Assembly: GCA_900539425.1 (NCBI GenBank)
Contig: UQBX01000012.1
Coordinates: forward strand, 1-58,080
Source of the DNA: an uncultured Oscillospiraceae bacterium
GTDB taxonomy: Bacteria; Bacillota; Clostridia; Oscillospirales; Acutalibacteraceae
Direction of reading: 5' to 3'
Length of the DNA stretch: 58,080 bases
Positions 43,851 to 52,932 of the stretch are shown here, in pieces (within the stretch, counting starts at the first letter, position 1; the number at the start of each line of letters is the position of its first letter). Position numbers and translations under genes: made by a program. The notes under the pieces were generated by a model that saw only the letters and a list, made by a program, of their open reading frames with translations, did no database searches and was not told the origin of the DNA.

Positions 43851-46211
43851 TTACAGACAGCGTTCAAGCTCTTCAAGAGGCTCTCTGAATCTTTTCGCGC
43901 ATTTAGGCAGTACATTGCTTTCAAGCGCTTCTGTAAACACTTTCTTTTTTTGCTCGTTTCCAATATGGTATTTTGAAACGGTTTCTATATACTCCTCACG
44001 ATGATTAATAGAGCACAAAGAAGCACCGAAAACTTTTATTTCAACCGCATCTGACGGAGCAATATGGCAAACTGTTACGCAGACAGAATCATCCGTAAGC
44101 ACATCTGCCTCTGTTTCAATGCCGTTAATATATACTTTTACGTTATCTGCACAAGCAGTATCAAAAAAGTTTATTTTATAATTTCTGTTTTCGGGTATTA
44201 CGCTGCAGTCGCCGTCCGCAGGATTTATTTTGAATATTATATCCTTTTCGGCTGTATTTATTTCAAATTTTGTTTCGGCAAACGCGCCGTTTTTATAATT
44301 CATTGTTTCGCCGTCGTCCTCATAAAGAGTGAAACTTCCGTTTCCGGAGAAAGCAAGAATTTCAAAATCAGATGGATTTTGCGCCGCGTTTGAGGTATCG
44401 TCCGCATCAAGCGGTATTATTGCTCCCTCTTTTGCGAGGACGGGGAAATTTTCAGCTTGGCGGAACATTTTTACAAATCCGCCGCCGTTATATGACCTGC
44501 GAGTGAAAATATCGGTATATCTTCCCTGCGGAAGCCATACTGTTACAGAGGCAAAGCCTGTTTTCTTATCTGCGGGGTCTGTTATAGGAGCGGCTATAAG
44601 CTCGCTGCCGAAGAAATACTGATTGCGGCATTTATACGCTTCACATGAATCGGGGTAGCCGTAATACATAGGCTCCATCAGCGCTCTGCCGTATTTATGT
44701 GTATGGTAATTCATCGTGTAAATATAGGGAATAAGTCTGCGGCGAAGGCGAAGAAAATGAGATACTATCTTATTTGCCTCAAAGCCGTATTTCCAGGGTT
44801 CCTTGCCCATAAACTCGTTGCTTGTTGAATGAAGCCTGTTTACCGGGCTGAAAACTCCGAACTGAACCCATCTAATATACAGTTCATCATCCTTTTTGCC
44901 GCGCATATGACCGCCTATATCGTGGCTCCACCAAGTATAGCCTATATTTGCGGCCGCAGCTGTTGAATACGGCTGAAAGCGCAGGCAGTTCCAATTTATC
45001 GTGGTATCGCCTGAAAAGCCGAGAGGATAGCGCTGGCTTCCTGCCTGAGCAAATCTGGAAAGTATCATTCCCCTTTTGCCGCCGCGGCAGTTATCAAGAT
45101 AATGATAATGGTTGAGTGCCCACAGAGGGTCAAGCCCTTTAAGCGATGACTTCTTGCCCTGCTGCCAGTCTATCCACCAAAAATCCACACCCTCATTTTC
45201 ATAGGGATGATGCAGATATTCGAAATATGCTTCCATATATTTCTTGTCGGCACAGTCAAACGGTATCTTCTTTTTTGTTTTCGGGTCAACGCCCATATAT
45301 TTGGCAAAATCGGCGTATCTATCCTCAAAAAAGCGCACACCGTCCGCAGGGTGAAGGTTTACGGTTATTTTGAGATTTTGGGATTTGAGCCATTTTAAAA
45401 ATTCTCTGTAATCAGGGAACAGATGAGTGTTCCAGCTGTAACCCGTCCAACCGCTTTTTATATCCGCAGGATTAGTTCCGGGCACGCCTGAAAATTCTTT
45501 TTTAATATCCACCCAGTGCCAGTCCATATCTATGGTGGCAACGGTGAGCGGTATTCCCTCTTTTTCAAATCGTTTTATTAAATCTATGTATTCCTGCTGA
45601 GTATAAGCCTTGTACCTGCTCCACCAGTTTCCGAAAGCAAATCTGGGTATGAGCGGAACGCCGCCCGTAAGGCGCAGAAAATCCCTTACGGCAGCACGGT
45701 AATCCCTGCCGTACGCAAAAATATACAAATCCTTTTCGTTATCTTTGCGAGGGCATATTTCTCCGTTCTTATCTATAAGAAGCGACTTTGAATCATCAAA
45801 AAGCGCAGTACCGTTTTCTGAAACGATACCTTTTCCGAGCGGGATTGCACCGACTGTTCCGTCAAGAGTTCTGTATGTACCCCCGAGGTTTCCTTTTTTA
45901 AGGTCTTTTATCTTTTTGCCTGATATTTCGGCATAAAGAACTTTGCCGTTTGAGCAGTTTACGGCAACACTGCAAAGCTTTGTTTTAACAACAGCCGTGT
46001 TTCCTGAAACGCTTGTTTCAAACTCAGGGCAGTCAAAATTTCTGCACCAAACCTTTTGTGTAGGCAAATCGGTAAATTTTCCGTTTTCTGAAAATTCAAC
46101 ACGGAAAAGCCTGTCTGCAATCACGCTTATGCGTGTGTTTCCCTTTACAAAAACAAATTTATTATCTGTTTTTGACTCAGGAGAAATGGAAAATGCTTCT
46201 TTAAAATTCAT
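43851..46211 (-). CDS. GH31-family alpha-glycosidase
   Basis: The 786-aa cytosolic protein has an N-terminal beta-sandwich, a (beta/alpha)8 barrel with the nucleophile Asp in DFWWIDWQQG and the acid/base Asp in LGFSGDTTINW, and C-terminal beta domains. The GNWWSRYKAYTQQEY and TVATIDMDWHW motifs fit GH31. The nucleophile motif is unlike the WxDMNE of classic alpha-glucosidases, so substrate may be another alpha-glycoside. No signal peptide is seen. ATG 46211 is chosen because AAAGGGGTGG precedes it; an upstream ATG at 46235 overlaps the whiA stop but has no such signal. It sits between whiA and dnaE, an unusual place for a glycosidase. Confidence 0.92.
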   Translation of the reverse strand: MNFKEAFSISPESKTDNKFVFVKGNTRISVIADRLFRVEFSENGKFTDLPTQKVWCRNFDCPEFETSVSGNTAVVKTKLCSVAVNCSNGKVLYAEISGKKIKDLKKGNLGGTYRTLDGTVGAIPLGKGIVSENGTALFDDSKSLLIDKNGEICPRKDNEKDLYIFAYGRDYRAAVRDFLRLTGGVPLIPRFAFGNWWSRYKAYTQQEYIDLIKRFEKEGIPLTVATIDMDWHWVDIKKEFSGVPGTNPADIKSGWTGYSWNTHLFPDYREFLKWLKSQNLKITVNLHPADGVRFFEDRYADFAKYMGVDPKTKKKIPFDCADKKYMEAYFEYLHHPYENEGVDFWWIDWQQGKKSSLKGLDPLWALNHYHYLDNCRGGKRGMILSRFAQAGSQRYPLGFSGDTTINWNCLRFQPYSTAAAANIGYTWWSHDIGGHMRGKKDDELYIRWVQFGVFSPVNRLHSTSNEFMGKEPWKYGFEANKIVSHFLRLRRRLIPYIYTMNYHTHKYGRALMEPMYYGYPDSCEAYKCRNQYFFGSELIAAPITDPADKKTGFASVTVWLPQGRYTDIFTRRSYNGGGFVKMFRQAENFPVLAKEGAIIPLDADDTSNAAQNPSDFEILAFSGNGSFTLYEDDGETMNYKNGAFAETKFEINTAEKDIIFKINPADGDCSVIPENRNYKINFFDTACADNVKVYINGIETEADVLTDDSVCVTVCHIAPSDAVEIKVFGASLCSINHREEYIETVSKYHIGNEQKKKVFTEALESNVLPKCAKRFREPLEELERCL

Positions 46212-46234
46212 AAAAAGCCACCCCTTTACGGGCA

Positions 46235-47125
46235 TCAGAGCCCGTTTGCTATTTCTACTATTCTTTTTAGCCTGTGGTTAAGTCCGCTTCTGCTGATAGG
46301 AGGCGAACAAAGCTGGGCAAGTTCGGCAAGGCTTGAATCAGGATTTTCATACCTGAGTTCAGCCGCGCTTTCAAGACTTTCATTAAGAAAGTTTTTGCCC
46401 TTCAATTTCCATATTTTTTCTATTGCGGTTATTTGAACAGCAACAGCGTTTACCATTTTATTAATATTTGCCGTTTCACAGTTTGCCTGTCTGTTTGCCT
46501 TGTTTCTGAAATCTTTGAATATTTTTATATTCATCATTTCAAACATTGAGCCTGACGCGCCCATCATATAAAGGCAGTTTTCTATAGATTCGCTCTCCTT
46601 GAAATAGACGATATTATAACCTTTTCTGTTTGTATGCTTGGGGCTGAGTTCCATTTCCTGCAAAAGAGTAAAAAGGCTTTTTGAAAGATTATAATAAGGA
46701 ACTGTAAATTCAAGGTGATAGTCCTTTTTTGGGTCTGAAAGAGTGCCGCACGCAAGAAAAACGCCGGCAAGAAAAGCCTTTCTGCATTCCTCACACCTGA
46801 AATTGGTATGGTCTATTTTAAGGCTTCCTGCTCCGTCATGCCCGAAACTTCTGAATAATTTTTGAGCATCTGTTTTTTCTGAAACAGATGCCGTATAGTT
46901 TCTGCCGCGCGGCGATACCGTCACGGTGGCGTCAATATTAAAAATATCTTTTAAAAGCGACTGAAACAACAGCGCGGTCGGTTCATTTTCCGTTTGAAGA
47001 GAAACGCTGCTTTCCGAAAAACTTTTCCCGAAAAGAGAAAGGCCGTAAAGCAGCGCCCTTTTGCAGCATTGCTGCTCATATTCTGTTTTTACAAGTTCAT
47101 TTTTGACCTGCATTGAAAAGGACAC
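46235..47125 (-). CDS. whiA: WhiA-type DNA-binding regulator
   Basis: The roughly 296-aa protein has the degenerate LAGLIDADG homing-endonuclease-like N-terminal part (about 1-190; FLAGVFLACGTLSDP). A C-terminal helix-turn-helix ends in YENPDSSLAELAQLCSPPISRSGLNHRL. WhiA controls cell division, chromosome segregation and, in actinomycetes, sporulation. The GTG at 47125 is chosen because it gives the family start MSFSMQVKNEL; GGTGA precedes it. It follows rapZ as in other Firmicutes, but the yvcK gene that usually sits between them is absent here. Confidence 0.95.
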   Translation of the reverse strand: MSFSMQVKNELVKTEYEQQCCKRALLYGLSLFGKSFSESSVSLQTENEPTALLFQSLLKDIFNIDATVTVSPRGRNYTASVSEKTDAQKLFRSFGHDGAGSLKIDHTNFRCEECRKAFLAGVFLACGTLSDPKKDYHLEFTVPYYNLSKSLFTLLQEMELSPKHTNRKGYNIVYFKESESIENCLYMMGASGSMFEMMNIKIFKDFRNKANRQANCETANINKMVNAVAVQITAIEKIWKLKGKNFLNESLESAAELRYENPDSSLAELAQLCSPPISRSGLNHRLKRIVEIANGL

Positions 47126-47163
47126 CAAGCTTCACCGCCCTCTCTTTTTATTTTATATTAAAA

Positions 47164-48033
47164 TCAGCTTCTTGATATATCCCTGTGGTTTACGGAAACG
47201 TTATCCCATTTCTTTTCAAAATGCTCTTTAAGCGCTTCCGCAATAGCAACAGAGCGGTGGTTTCCGCCTGTACAGCCGATAGCGAAAACTATCTGGCTCT
47301 TGCCCTCTTTAATATAAAGCGGGTTAAGGAAATCGAGCAGTTCAACAAGCTTGTTCAAAAGCTCTGTTGACTCGCTGAAAGAAAAGACGTAATCACGCAC
47401 TTCCTTGTCCAGCCCTGTTTTATTGCGCAGATTTTCAACCCAGTAAGGATTTGGAAGACATCTTACATCGATAACAAAATCCGCCTCGTTAGGAATACCA
47501 TGTTTGAAGCCAAAGGATTCAACATGGATATTCATAATATCCTTATCGTCGCCCACAAGTATCTGAGTAAGTCTTGTCCTAAGCTGATTGCCTGTCAGAT
47601 CAGAGCTGTCGATTACAAAATCCGCTCTTGAACGCAGAGGCGTCATTATTTCTCTTTCATATGCGAGCGCTTTTGAAATATCGCCGTTAAAGCGGTCGGC
47701 ATAAGGATGCTTTCTTCTTGTAAGCTTATAACGCTTGAGCGCAATATGAGTTTTAATATCAAGATAAACTATCTTTACATCGTATCCGTAATTCTCAAGA
47801 TTATCCAGAATTTCAATAACGCCGTTGAAATTCTCGGTAGAACGGATATCCATTACTATGGCAATTTTATTATCTTTCTGCTTTGATATAAGATCAATAA
47901 AAGTAGAAAGAAGTTCGGGCGGCATATTATCTATACAGTAATAGCCGATATCCTCCATAAAGCCTATTGCCGTTGATTTTCCCGCTCCTGAGAGACCTGT
48001 AATAATTACGAGTTCTTTAATCTGTTTAGCCAT
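47164..48033 (-). CDS. rapZ: RapZ/YvcJ-type nucleotide-binding protein
   Basis: The 289-aa P-loop protein has Walker A GLSGAGKSTA near the start, DNMPPELL, RRKHPYAD, and the C-terminal signature IGCTGGNHRSVAIAE. In E. coli RapZ directs decay of small RNAs controlling glucosamine 6-phosphate synthase; in Bacillus YvcJ binds and hydrolyses GTP and affects competence. Its start overlaps the murB stop by one base, so translation is coupled. It is part of the wall-precursor/carbon-control run hprK to dnaE. Confidence 0.96.
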   Translation of the reverse strand: MAKQIKELVIITGLSGAGKSTAIGFMEDIGYYCIDNMPPELLSTFIDLISKQKDNKIAIVMDIRSTENFNGVIEILDNLENYGYDVKIVYLDIKTHIALKRYKLTRRKHPYADRFNGDISKALAYEREIMTPLRSRADFVIDSSDLTGNQLRTRLTQILVGDDKDIMNIHVESFGFKHGIPNEADFVIDVRCLPNPYWVENLRNKTGLDKEVRDYVFSFSESTELLNKLVELLDFLNPLYIKEGKSQIVFAIGCTGGNHRSVAIAEALKEHFEKKWDNVSVNHRDISRS

Positions 48034-48932
48034 TATTCAGTTACCCTTATTTCCATTTCCAGCTTAACGCCTTTTTTCTTATATACCGTATCACTGCAGA
48101 ATCTGCAAAGTTCAAGAACATCCGCGCATGTGGCTCCGCCTTTGTTGATAACAAAACCTGCGTGCTTTTCGCTTACCTGAGCGCCGCCTACTGTTTTGCC
48201 TTTAAGGCCGCATTCCTCAATCAGCGAGCCAGCAAAATAACCGGGCGGACGTTTGAAAGTTGAGCCTGCGCTTGGATATTCAAGAGGCTGCTTTTCACGC
48301 CTGCGTGAAATCAGATCCTGCATTTTAGCTTTTATTTCTTCTTTATTTCCTTTTTTGAGTTTTACATAAATGCCCGTTATTGTGCAGCCGTTTTCATAAT
48401 AAGCCGAATGCCTGTACGAAAGCTCAAGAGCATCTCCCTCAAGAAAACCTTTGTTTCCGTTTTTATCAATGTGCTCACATCTGAAAAGCACATCTTTCAT
48501 TTCCCCGCCGTAAGCACCAGCATTCATAAATGCGGCGCCTCCGCACGAACCGGGAATACCGTAAGCAAACTCAAGCCCCGAAAGTGAATTTTGGAGGGCA
48601 AAGCGGCAAAGCTTCATAAGCGGAGCACCGCTCTGGGCGAAAATCACATCTTCTCCCTCAAGCCTGACTTCGGAATAATCACCGGAAAAGCAGATAACAC
48701 AAGCATTTATGCCGTTATCCGACACAAGCAGGTTTGAACCGTTCCCGACGGGCAGAAAGCGTATTCCGTTTTTCGCACAGAAACCGATAACCGCCTGAGC
48801 CTGCTCCTCTGACGCAGGAAACACCATAATTCTTGCGTTTCCGCCTATTTTAAAAGTAGTATGGCTGCTCATGGGCTCATTTTCGGAATATTTTATACTG
48901 TTTTTATTTAAAAAATCAATCAACTGTTCCAA
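48033..48932 (-). CDS. murB: UDP-N-acetylenolpyruvoylglucosamine reductase
   Basis: The 299-aa FAD enzyme makes UDP-N-acetylmuramate in peptidoglycan precursor synthesis. Seen are SSHTTFKIGGNA, PVGNGSNLLVSD for FAD, the GLEFAYGIPGSCGGAAFMNAGA block, the catalytic Ser in YPSAGSTFKRP and a conserved Glu near the C-terminus. The layout fits MurB type II. It follows the glucokinase gene by 10 bp and overlaps rapZ by one base. Confidence 0.97.
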   Translation of the reverse strand: MEQLIDFLNKNSIKYSENEPMSSHTTFKIGGNARIMVFPASEEQAQAVIGFCAKNGIRFLPVGNGSNLLVSDNGINACVICFSGDYSEVRLEGEDVIFAQSGAPLMKLCRFALQNSLSGLEFAYGIPGSCGGAAFMNAGAYGGEMKDVLFRCEHIDKNGNKGFLEGDALELSYRHSAYYENGCTITGIYVKLKKGNKEEIKAKMQDLISRRREKQPLEYPSAGSTFKRPPGYFAGSLIEECGLKGKTVGGAQVSEKHAGFVINKGGATCADVLELCRFCSDTVYKKKGVKLEMEIRVTE

Positions 48933-48942
48933 AAGATCACCG

Positions 48943-49893
48943 TTATTTTGCGAGGCCGAGAAGTGATGCGCCTATAACGCCTGCATCATTTCCGAGTTCC
49001 GCTTTCATTATACGAGTCTGAATCTTACTGTGTATAGAATACCTTTCAGCCTGAACGTATTTTCTGAGGGGATCCATAAGAGTTTCACCCTCATTACAGA
49101 TACCTCCGCCAACACAGATTATCTCCGGCTGAAGTGCGTTTACAATATTGATAAGACCGCAAGCTACATATTTTATGTAGTTGTTAACTACTTTTATAGC
49201 GTCTATATCGCCCTTGCGCATTGCGTCAAACGCAGTTCTGCCGCTTACCTTGCCCTCCTGCTTAGCAACTTCATGCATAATAGAATTCGGATTTTCTTCC
49301 ATAGCCTTACGAGTCTGGCGTATAAGAGCGGTAGCGGAAGCATAAGATTCCCAGCAGCCTTTTCTGCCGCATGAGCACGGCTCGCCGTCAACAAAGATAA
49401 CCATATGACCGCATTCGCCGCCTGCGTTGTTTACGCCTGTAATTATTTTGCCGTCTATGATAATACCGGAACCAACACCTGTACCGAGGGTAACGGCTAC
49501 AAAGTTTTTACAACCGTCTCCGCAGCCCGCATACGCTTCTCCGAGAGCGGCGCAATTGGCATCATTGGCAATATATATAGGCATATCGCCGAGTCTTTGA
49601 GCAAGCATTTCACGTGCGGGAACATTATTAAATCCAAGATTATTTGCAAATTCGATAACACCGTTTTCATTGACAGTACCCGGAGTGCCGAGACCTACCG
49701 AAGATATATCTTTTATGCTGAGACCTGCTTTATCAAGAGCTTCACGGCAGACCATAGCAATATCGTCAAATATCTCCTCCGCAGAACGCGGAACAGCAGT
49801 GGGGGTTTTGCCCGTTGCTATGATATTGTACTTGTCGTCAACTACGGAGGCGACTATATTTGTGCCGCCCAGATCAATTCCGATATTATACAT
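48943..49893 (-). CDS. glcK: ROK-family glucokinase
   Basis: The 316-aa kinase phosphorylates glucose with ATP. It has GIDLGGTNIVA for phosphate binding, NDANCAALGEA with the catalytic Asp, and VTLGTGVGSGIII. The ROK zinc site ECGHMVIFVDG(E)PCSCGRKGCWE has one His and three Cys. It has no HTH, so it is an enzyme and not a ROK repressor. It lies between hprK and murB, linking sugar phosphorylation to carbon catabolite control; other hexoses are possible substrates. Confidence 0.93.
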   Translation of the reverse strand: MYNIGIDLGGTNIVASVVDDKYNIIATGKTPTAVPRSAEEIFDDIAMVCREALDKAGLSIKDISSVGLGTPGTVNENGVIEFANNLGFNNVPAREMLAQRLGDMPIYIANDANCAALGEAYAGCGDGCKNFVAVTLGTGVGSGIIIDGKIITGVNNAGGECGHMVIFVDGEPCSCGRKGCWESYASATALIRQTRKAMEENPNSIMHEVAKQEGKVSGRTAFDAMRKGDIDAIKVVNNYIKYVACGLINIVNALQPEIICVGGGICNEGETLMDPLRKYVQAERYSIHSKIQTRIMKAELGNDAGVIGASLLGLAK

Positions 49894-49985
49894 AAAAATT
49901 TACCTTTCCGCCCTTTAATTTGCCGACCGTGCGGCGGGCATGCACACGGCGTTGATTTATATCAAACAATCAATAATATCCTAAA

Positions 49986-50951
49986 TCAAGAATTTTTCCA
50001 GATTTCAAGCTCTTTTTCACCCGGCTCAAAATCATCCATACCAAGGCCTATCATGAGCTCTCTCGCCGCATTGTAACCCATTTTTTTCTGACGGTTGTTC
50101 ATAGCGGCGGTCTCAATAATAACCGCAAGGTTTCTGCCCGGGTTTACCGGAACGGTTATAACCGGTACCTTAACATCAAGAATCTTTGTATACTCGTCAT
50201 CTATGCCGAGGCGGTCGTACGCCTTACCGGACTCCCAAGGTTCAAGGCAGATGACCATATTTATTTTCTCTGAATCCTTAACGGAACCCATACCGAAAAG
50301 GCGGCGGGCATTTATTATGCCTATTCCGCGAAGTTCAATAAAATGCTTAATATTATTCGGTGAAGAACCTATCAGCGTATGCCCGTCAGTTCTTCTTATC
50401 TCTACAGCGTCATCCGCAATAAGACGGTGACCTCTCTTTATAAGCTCAACAGCGGTTTCGGATTTGCCCGCGCCGCTTTCGCCGATTATAAGAACGCCCT
50501 CACCGTATACCTCGCACAAAACACCGTGGCGGGTTATTCTGGGAGCAAGACTTGTATTAAGAAACTGAATAAGATTTGCAAGAAACGGAGATGTTTCCTC
50601 ACTTGTTCTGAGAAGAGGAACACCGTGCTTTATAAACTGCTGTTCAAAATGCTCGGGTGTTTCAAGACCTCTTGTTACAACAGCTGCGGCGGGTTTAAGA
50701 CTGAGCCAGCTTTCAAGCGCATTTATCTGGCGGTCTTTGCTCATATTCAGCAAAAAGCCGAATTCCGTCCAACCGAGTATCTGTATCCTTTTGGGGTCAA
50801 AATAATCAAGATATCCCGTAAGGACGATACCTGGTCTGTTTACCTCATTTGTTTCTATCAGAATTTCATTTGCGTCCTTGGGCATATAGATAGTTTCAAG
50901 ACCGTGAGAATCTATAACCTTTTGGAGCGATACCGTATAATGATCGGACAT
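49986..50951 (-). CDS. hprK: HPr kinase/phosphorylase
   Basis: The 321-aa protein phosphorylates HPr on Ser46 and removes the phosphate, the switch of carbon catabolite repression in Firmicutes. Seen are the N-terminal domain, Walker A GESGAGKSETA, and the HPrK signature ELRGIGIINARRLFG with DPR/VNPGRNLAVI downstream. Length is normal. The ATG at 50951 has AAAGGA upstream and gives the usual N-terminus; the frame could extend to 50972. It starts the seven-gene run to dnaE, with promoter at 51023-51052. Confidence 0.96.
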   Translation of the reverse strand: MSDHYTVSLQKVIDSHGLETIYMPKDANEILIETNEVNRPGIVLTGYLDYFDPKRIQILGWTEFGFLLNMSKDRQINALESWLSLKPAAAVVTRGLETPEHFEQQFIKHGVPLLRTSEETSPFLANLIQFLNTSLAPRITRHGVLCEVYGEGVLIIGESGAGKSETAVELIKRGHRLIADDAVEIRRTDGHTLIGSSPNNIKHFIELRGIGIINARRLFGMGSVKDSEKINMVICLEPWESGKAYDRLGIDDEYTKILDVKVPVITVPVNPGRNLAVIIETAAMNNRQKKMGYNAARELMIGLGMDDFEPGEKELEIWKNS

Positions 50952-51022
50952 ACAGCCAAATCCTTTCAGCACTGATTAAACGCAGACCGCATACCGTTTC
51001 GGGGCGCCTGCATATCAGTTAT

Positions 51023-51052
51023 ATTATATAATAAAACTCAAAGCTTTATCAA
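51023..51052 (-). promoter_or_regulatory. Promoter of the hprK-dnaE gene run
   Basis: On the minus strand TTGATA and TATAAT are separated by 18 bp, about 70 bp upstream of hprK. Confidence 0.6.
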
Positions 51053-51089
51053 CCTTTTATTAACAAAATCTATAAAATTATTATTAAGA

Positions 51090-51118
51090 TTTACAAATCG
51101 GTGTTTTTATGATATATT
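51090..51118 (+). promoter_or_regulatory. Promoter of the GT4 gene
   Basis: TTTACA and TATATT are separated by 17 bp, 34 bp before the start codon. Confidence 0.6.
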
Positions 51119-51152
51119 ACAATAAACTCATTTTGTAGCAAGGGATGAAAAG

Positions 51153-52349
51153 ATGGAATCCGAACTTAAAATAGCTATCGGAACGGAAGCATTTCCGCCC
51201 ACAATAGACGGCATAAGCACAGTAGCAAAGTGCTATGCGGATATCATTAACGATAAGCTCGGCGAAGCGGTTATAGTAACTCCTAAAAACCCAAATCAGG
51301 AGGACTACAAGTACAAATACCAGATTTACAGATACAAAAGCCTTTTTACTTTCGGCGAGGGATATCCGGTAGGCTGGCCGTTCAAGAGAAAATTCAGTGA
51401 AGATATCATTGACATGGGATTTGACGTGCTTCATTCGCACTGCCCCATTGCAACAAGTTATTTTTACAGACGTGTAAACAGGATAAAACGTATTCCGCAG
51501 GTACTTACATACCACACAAAATACGAATACGATTTTGAATCAAGAATACCGGGTTACCCGCTTAAACACAGAGCATACGGATTTTTGCTGAACAACATCA
51601 AAAGCGCAGACGAAGTATGGGTAACAAGCAAAGGCACTGCTGAATCGCTTAGAAAAGTGGGCTATGAGGGCGACTACATTGTTATGCCCAACGGGTGCGA
51701 CCTGCCGATAAGCAGATTTTCAGAAGATGACAACGACATTATCAGACGCAAACATTCTATCCCAGAGGGGCTGCCCATTCTGATTTTTGTAGGCAGGATG
51801 ATGTGGTATAAAAACATAAAAATAATTGTTGACGCTTGCAGCAAACTTAAGGCAAATAATTTTGATTTCAGGCTTCTTATGGTAGGCACCGGCCCTGATG
51901 AAAACGCCATAAAAAAGTATGTTAGAAAGTCCGGGCTTGATGCGAATATAATCTTTACCGGTCAGATACTTGACAGAAGCGAACTTCAGCTTTATTACAG
52001 CGCCGCCGACCTGCTTGTATTCCCTTCTGTTTTTGACACTAACGGACTTGTTGTGCGTGAGGCTGCCGCCTCCGCCACTGCTGCTCTCCTTGTTGACGGT
52101 TCCTGCGCCGCCGAGGGCATAAAAGACGGAGAAACAGGATTTCTGTGCAGTGAAAACGCAGAATCCGTTGCGCAGTCAATATTAAAAATATTCAAAAACG
52201 AAAGCATTCTTACGCAGACGGGAATAAACGCACAGAGCGACATTTATATTTCTTGGGAAGAATCAATAAAGAACGCATACGATAGATATCATGTTGTAAT
52301 AGATGATTTTTATTCAAAAGGCAAGGACAAAGAGCCTTACAAATACTGA
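51153..52349 (+). CDS. GT4-family glycosyltransferase (diacylglycerol glucosyltransferase-like)
   Basis: The 398-aa GT-B protein has an N-terminal acceptor domain starting IAIGTEAFPPTIDGIS, with HSHCPIATSYFYRR and LTYHTKYEYD. The C-terminal nucleotide-sugar domain has VGRMMWYKNI, GTGPDENAI and the E-x7-E type motif around SVFDTNGLVVREAAAS. The N-terminal motifs resemble 1,2-diacylglycerol 3-glucosyltransferases that make glycolipid anchors for lipoteichoic acid. It lacks membrane helices and would bind peripherally. It is divergent from hprK, with its own promoter and a shared terminator with nrdR. Confidence 0.9.
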   Translation: MESELKIAIGTEAFPPTIDGISTVAKCYADIINDKLGEAVIVTPKNPNQEDYKYKYQIYRYKSLFTFGEGYPVGWPFKRKFSEDIIDMGFDVLHSHCPIATSYFYRRVNRIKRIPQVLTYHTKYEYDFESRIPGYPLKHRAYGFLLNNIKSADEVWVTSKGTAESLRKVGYEGDYIVMPNGCDLPISRFSEDDNDIIRRKHSIPEGLPILIFVGRMMWYKNIKIIVDACSKLKANNFDFRLLMVGTGPDENAIKKYVRKSGLDANIIFTGQILDRSELQLYYSAADLLVFPSVFDTNGLVVREAAASATAALLVDGSCAAEGIKDGETGFLCSENAESVAQSILKIFKNESILTQTGINAQSDIYISWEESIKNAYDRYHVVIDDFYSKGKDKEPYKY

Positions 52350-52357
52350 TGAAACAA

Positions 52358-52386
52358 AAACGCCGCCTCATAATGAGACGGCGTTT
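52358..52386. terminator. Bidirectional intrinsic terminator
   Basis: A 13-bp stem with one mismatch and a TAA loop has AAA and TTT flanks. It separates the convergent GT4 and nrdR genes. Confidence 0.88.
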
Positions 52387-52395
52387 AATTTTTTA

Positions 52396-52839
52396 TTAAA
52401 GTTTTGAAATTTCTTCTATAAATGCTGACGCGGAATCAAATTCTTTGTAAACGGAAGCGAAACGAACGTATGCAACTTCATCTATTTCACGCAGTTTTTC
52501 CATAATAAGCTCGCCTATACGAACGCTTGTAACTTCTCTGTCAGTAGCGCTCTGAAGAGTTGCCTCTATTTCAGATATGGCGGTCTCAAGCTCTGTGGAG
52601 GTAACCGGCCTTTTTTCACAGGCACGTAGCATACCCTTGAGCACCTTATTGCGGTCAAATACTTCACGGCTCTTATCCTTTTTGATCACGATGATGGGAA
52701 CATCTTCAATGACCTCATAAGTAGTGAAGCGCTTACCGCACTGCACACATTCACGGCGGCGGCGTATTCTTTCATTTTCATCTGTTGGCCTTGAATCGAT
52801 TACTTTGCTTTCTTCACAGCCGCAAAAAGGACACCTCAC
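52396..52839 (-). CDS. nrdR: Transcriptional repressor NrdR
   Basis: The 147-aa protein represses ribonucleotide reductase genes in response to ATP/dATP. It has a zinc ribbon (RCPFCGCEESKVIDSRP ... CVQCGKRFTTYE) and an ATP-cone domain (about 48-138; VIKKDKSREVFDRNKV). The GTG at 52839 is chosen because it gives the family start MRCPFCG and has GGGGG upstream; the longer frame to 52902 runs into the promoter. A consensus-like promoter lies 35 bp upstream. Confidence 0.96.
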   Translation of the reverse strand: MRCPFCGCEESKVIDSRPTDENERIRRRRECVQCGKRFTTYEVIEDVPIIVIKKDKSREVFDRNKVLKGMLRACEKRPVTSTELETAISEIEATLQSATDREVTSVRIGELIMEKLREIDEVAYVRFASVYKEFDSASAFIEEISKL

Positions 52840-52873
52840 GGCATTTACCCCCTTGAAATTATTACCAAAAGCA

Positions 52874-52902
52874 ATTATACCACAACATATAGAGAAATGC
52901 AA
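52874..52902 (-). promoter_or_regulatory. nrdR promoter
   Basis: On the minus strand TTGCAT and TATAAT are separated by 17 bp. Confidence 0.78.
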
Positions 52903-52932
52903 GTGTTTTCACTTTACACCTATATATTGATT

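Noticed and set aside
49894..49985. Regulatory RNA in the GC-rich gap between hprK and the glucokinase gene
   Set aside because: The gap is GC-rich, but no convincing long stem or U-run was found.
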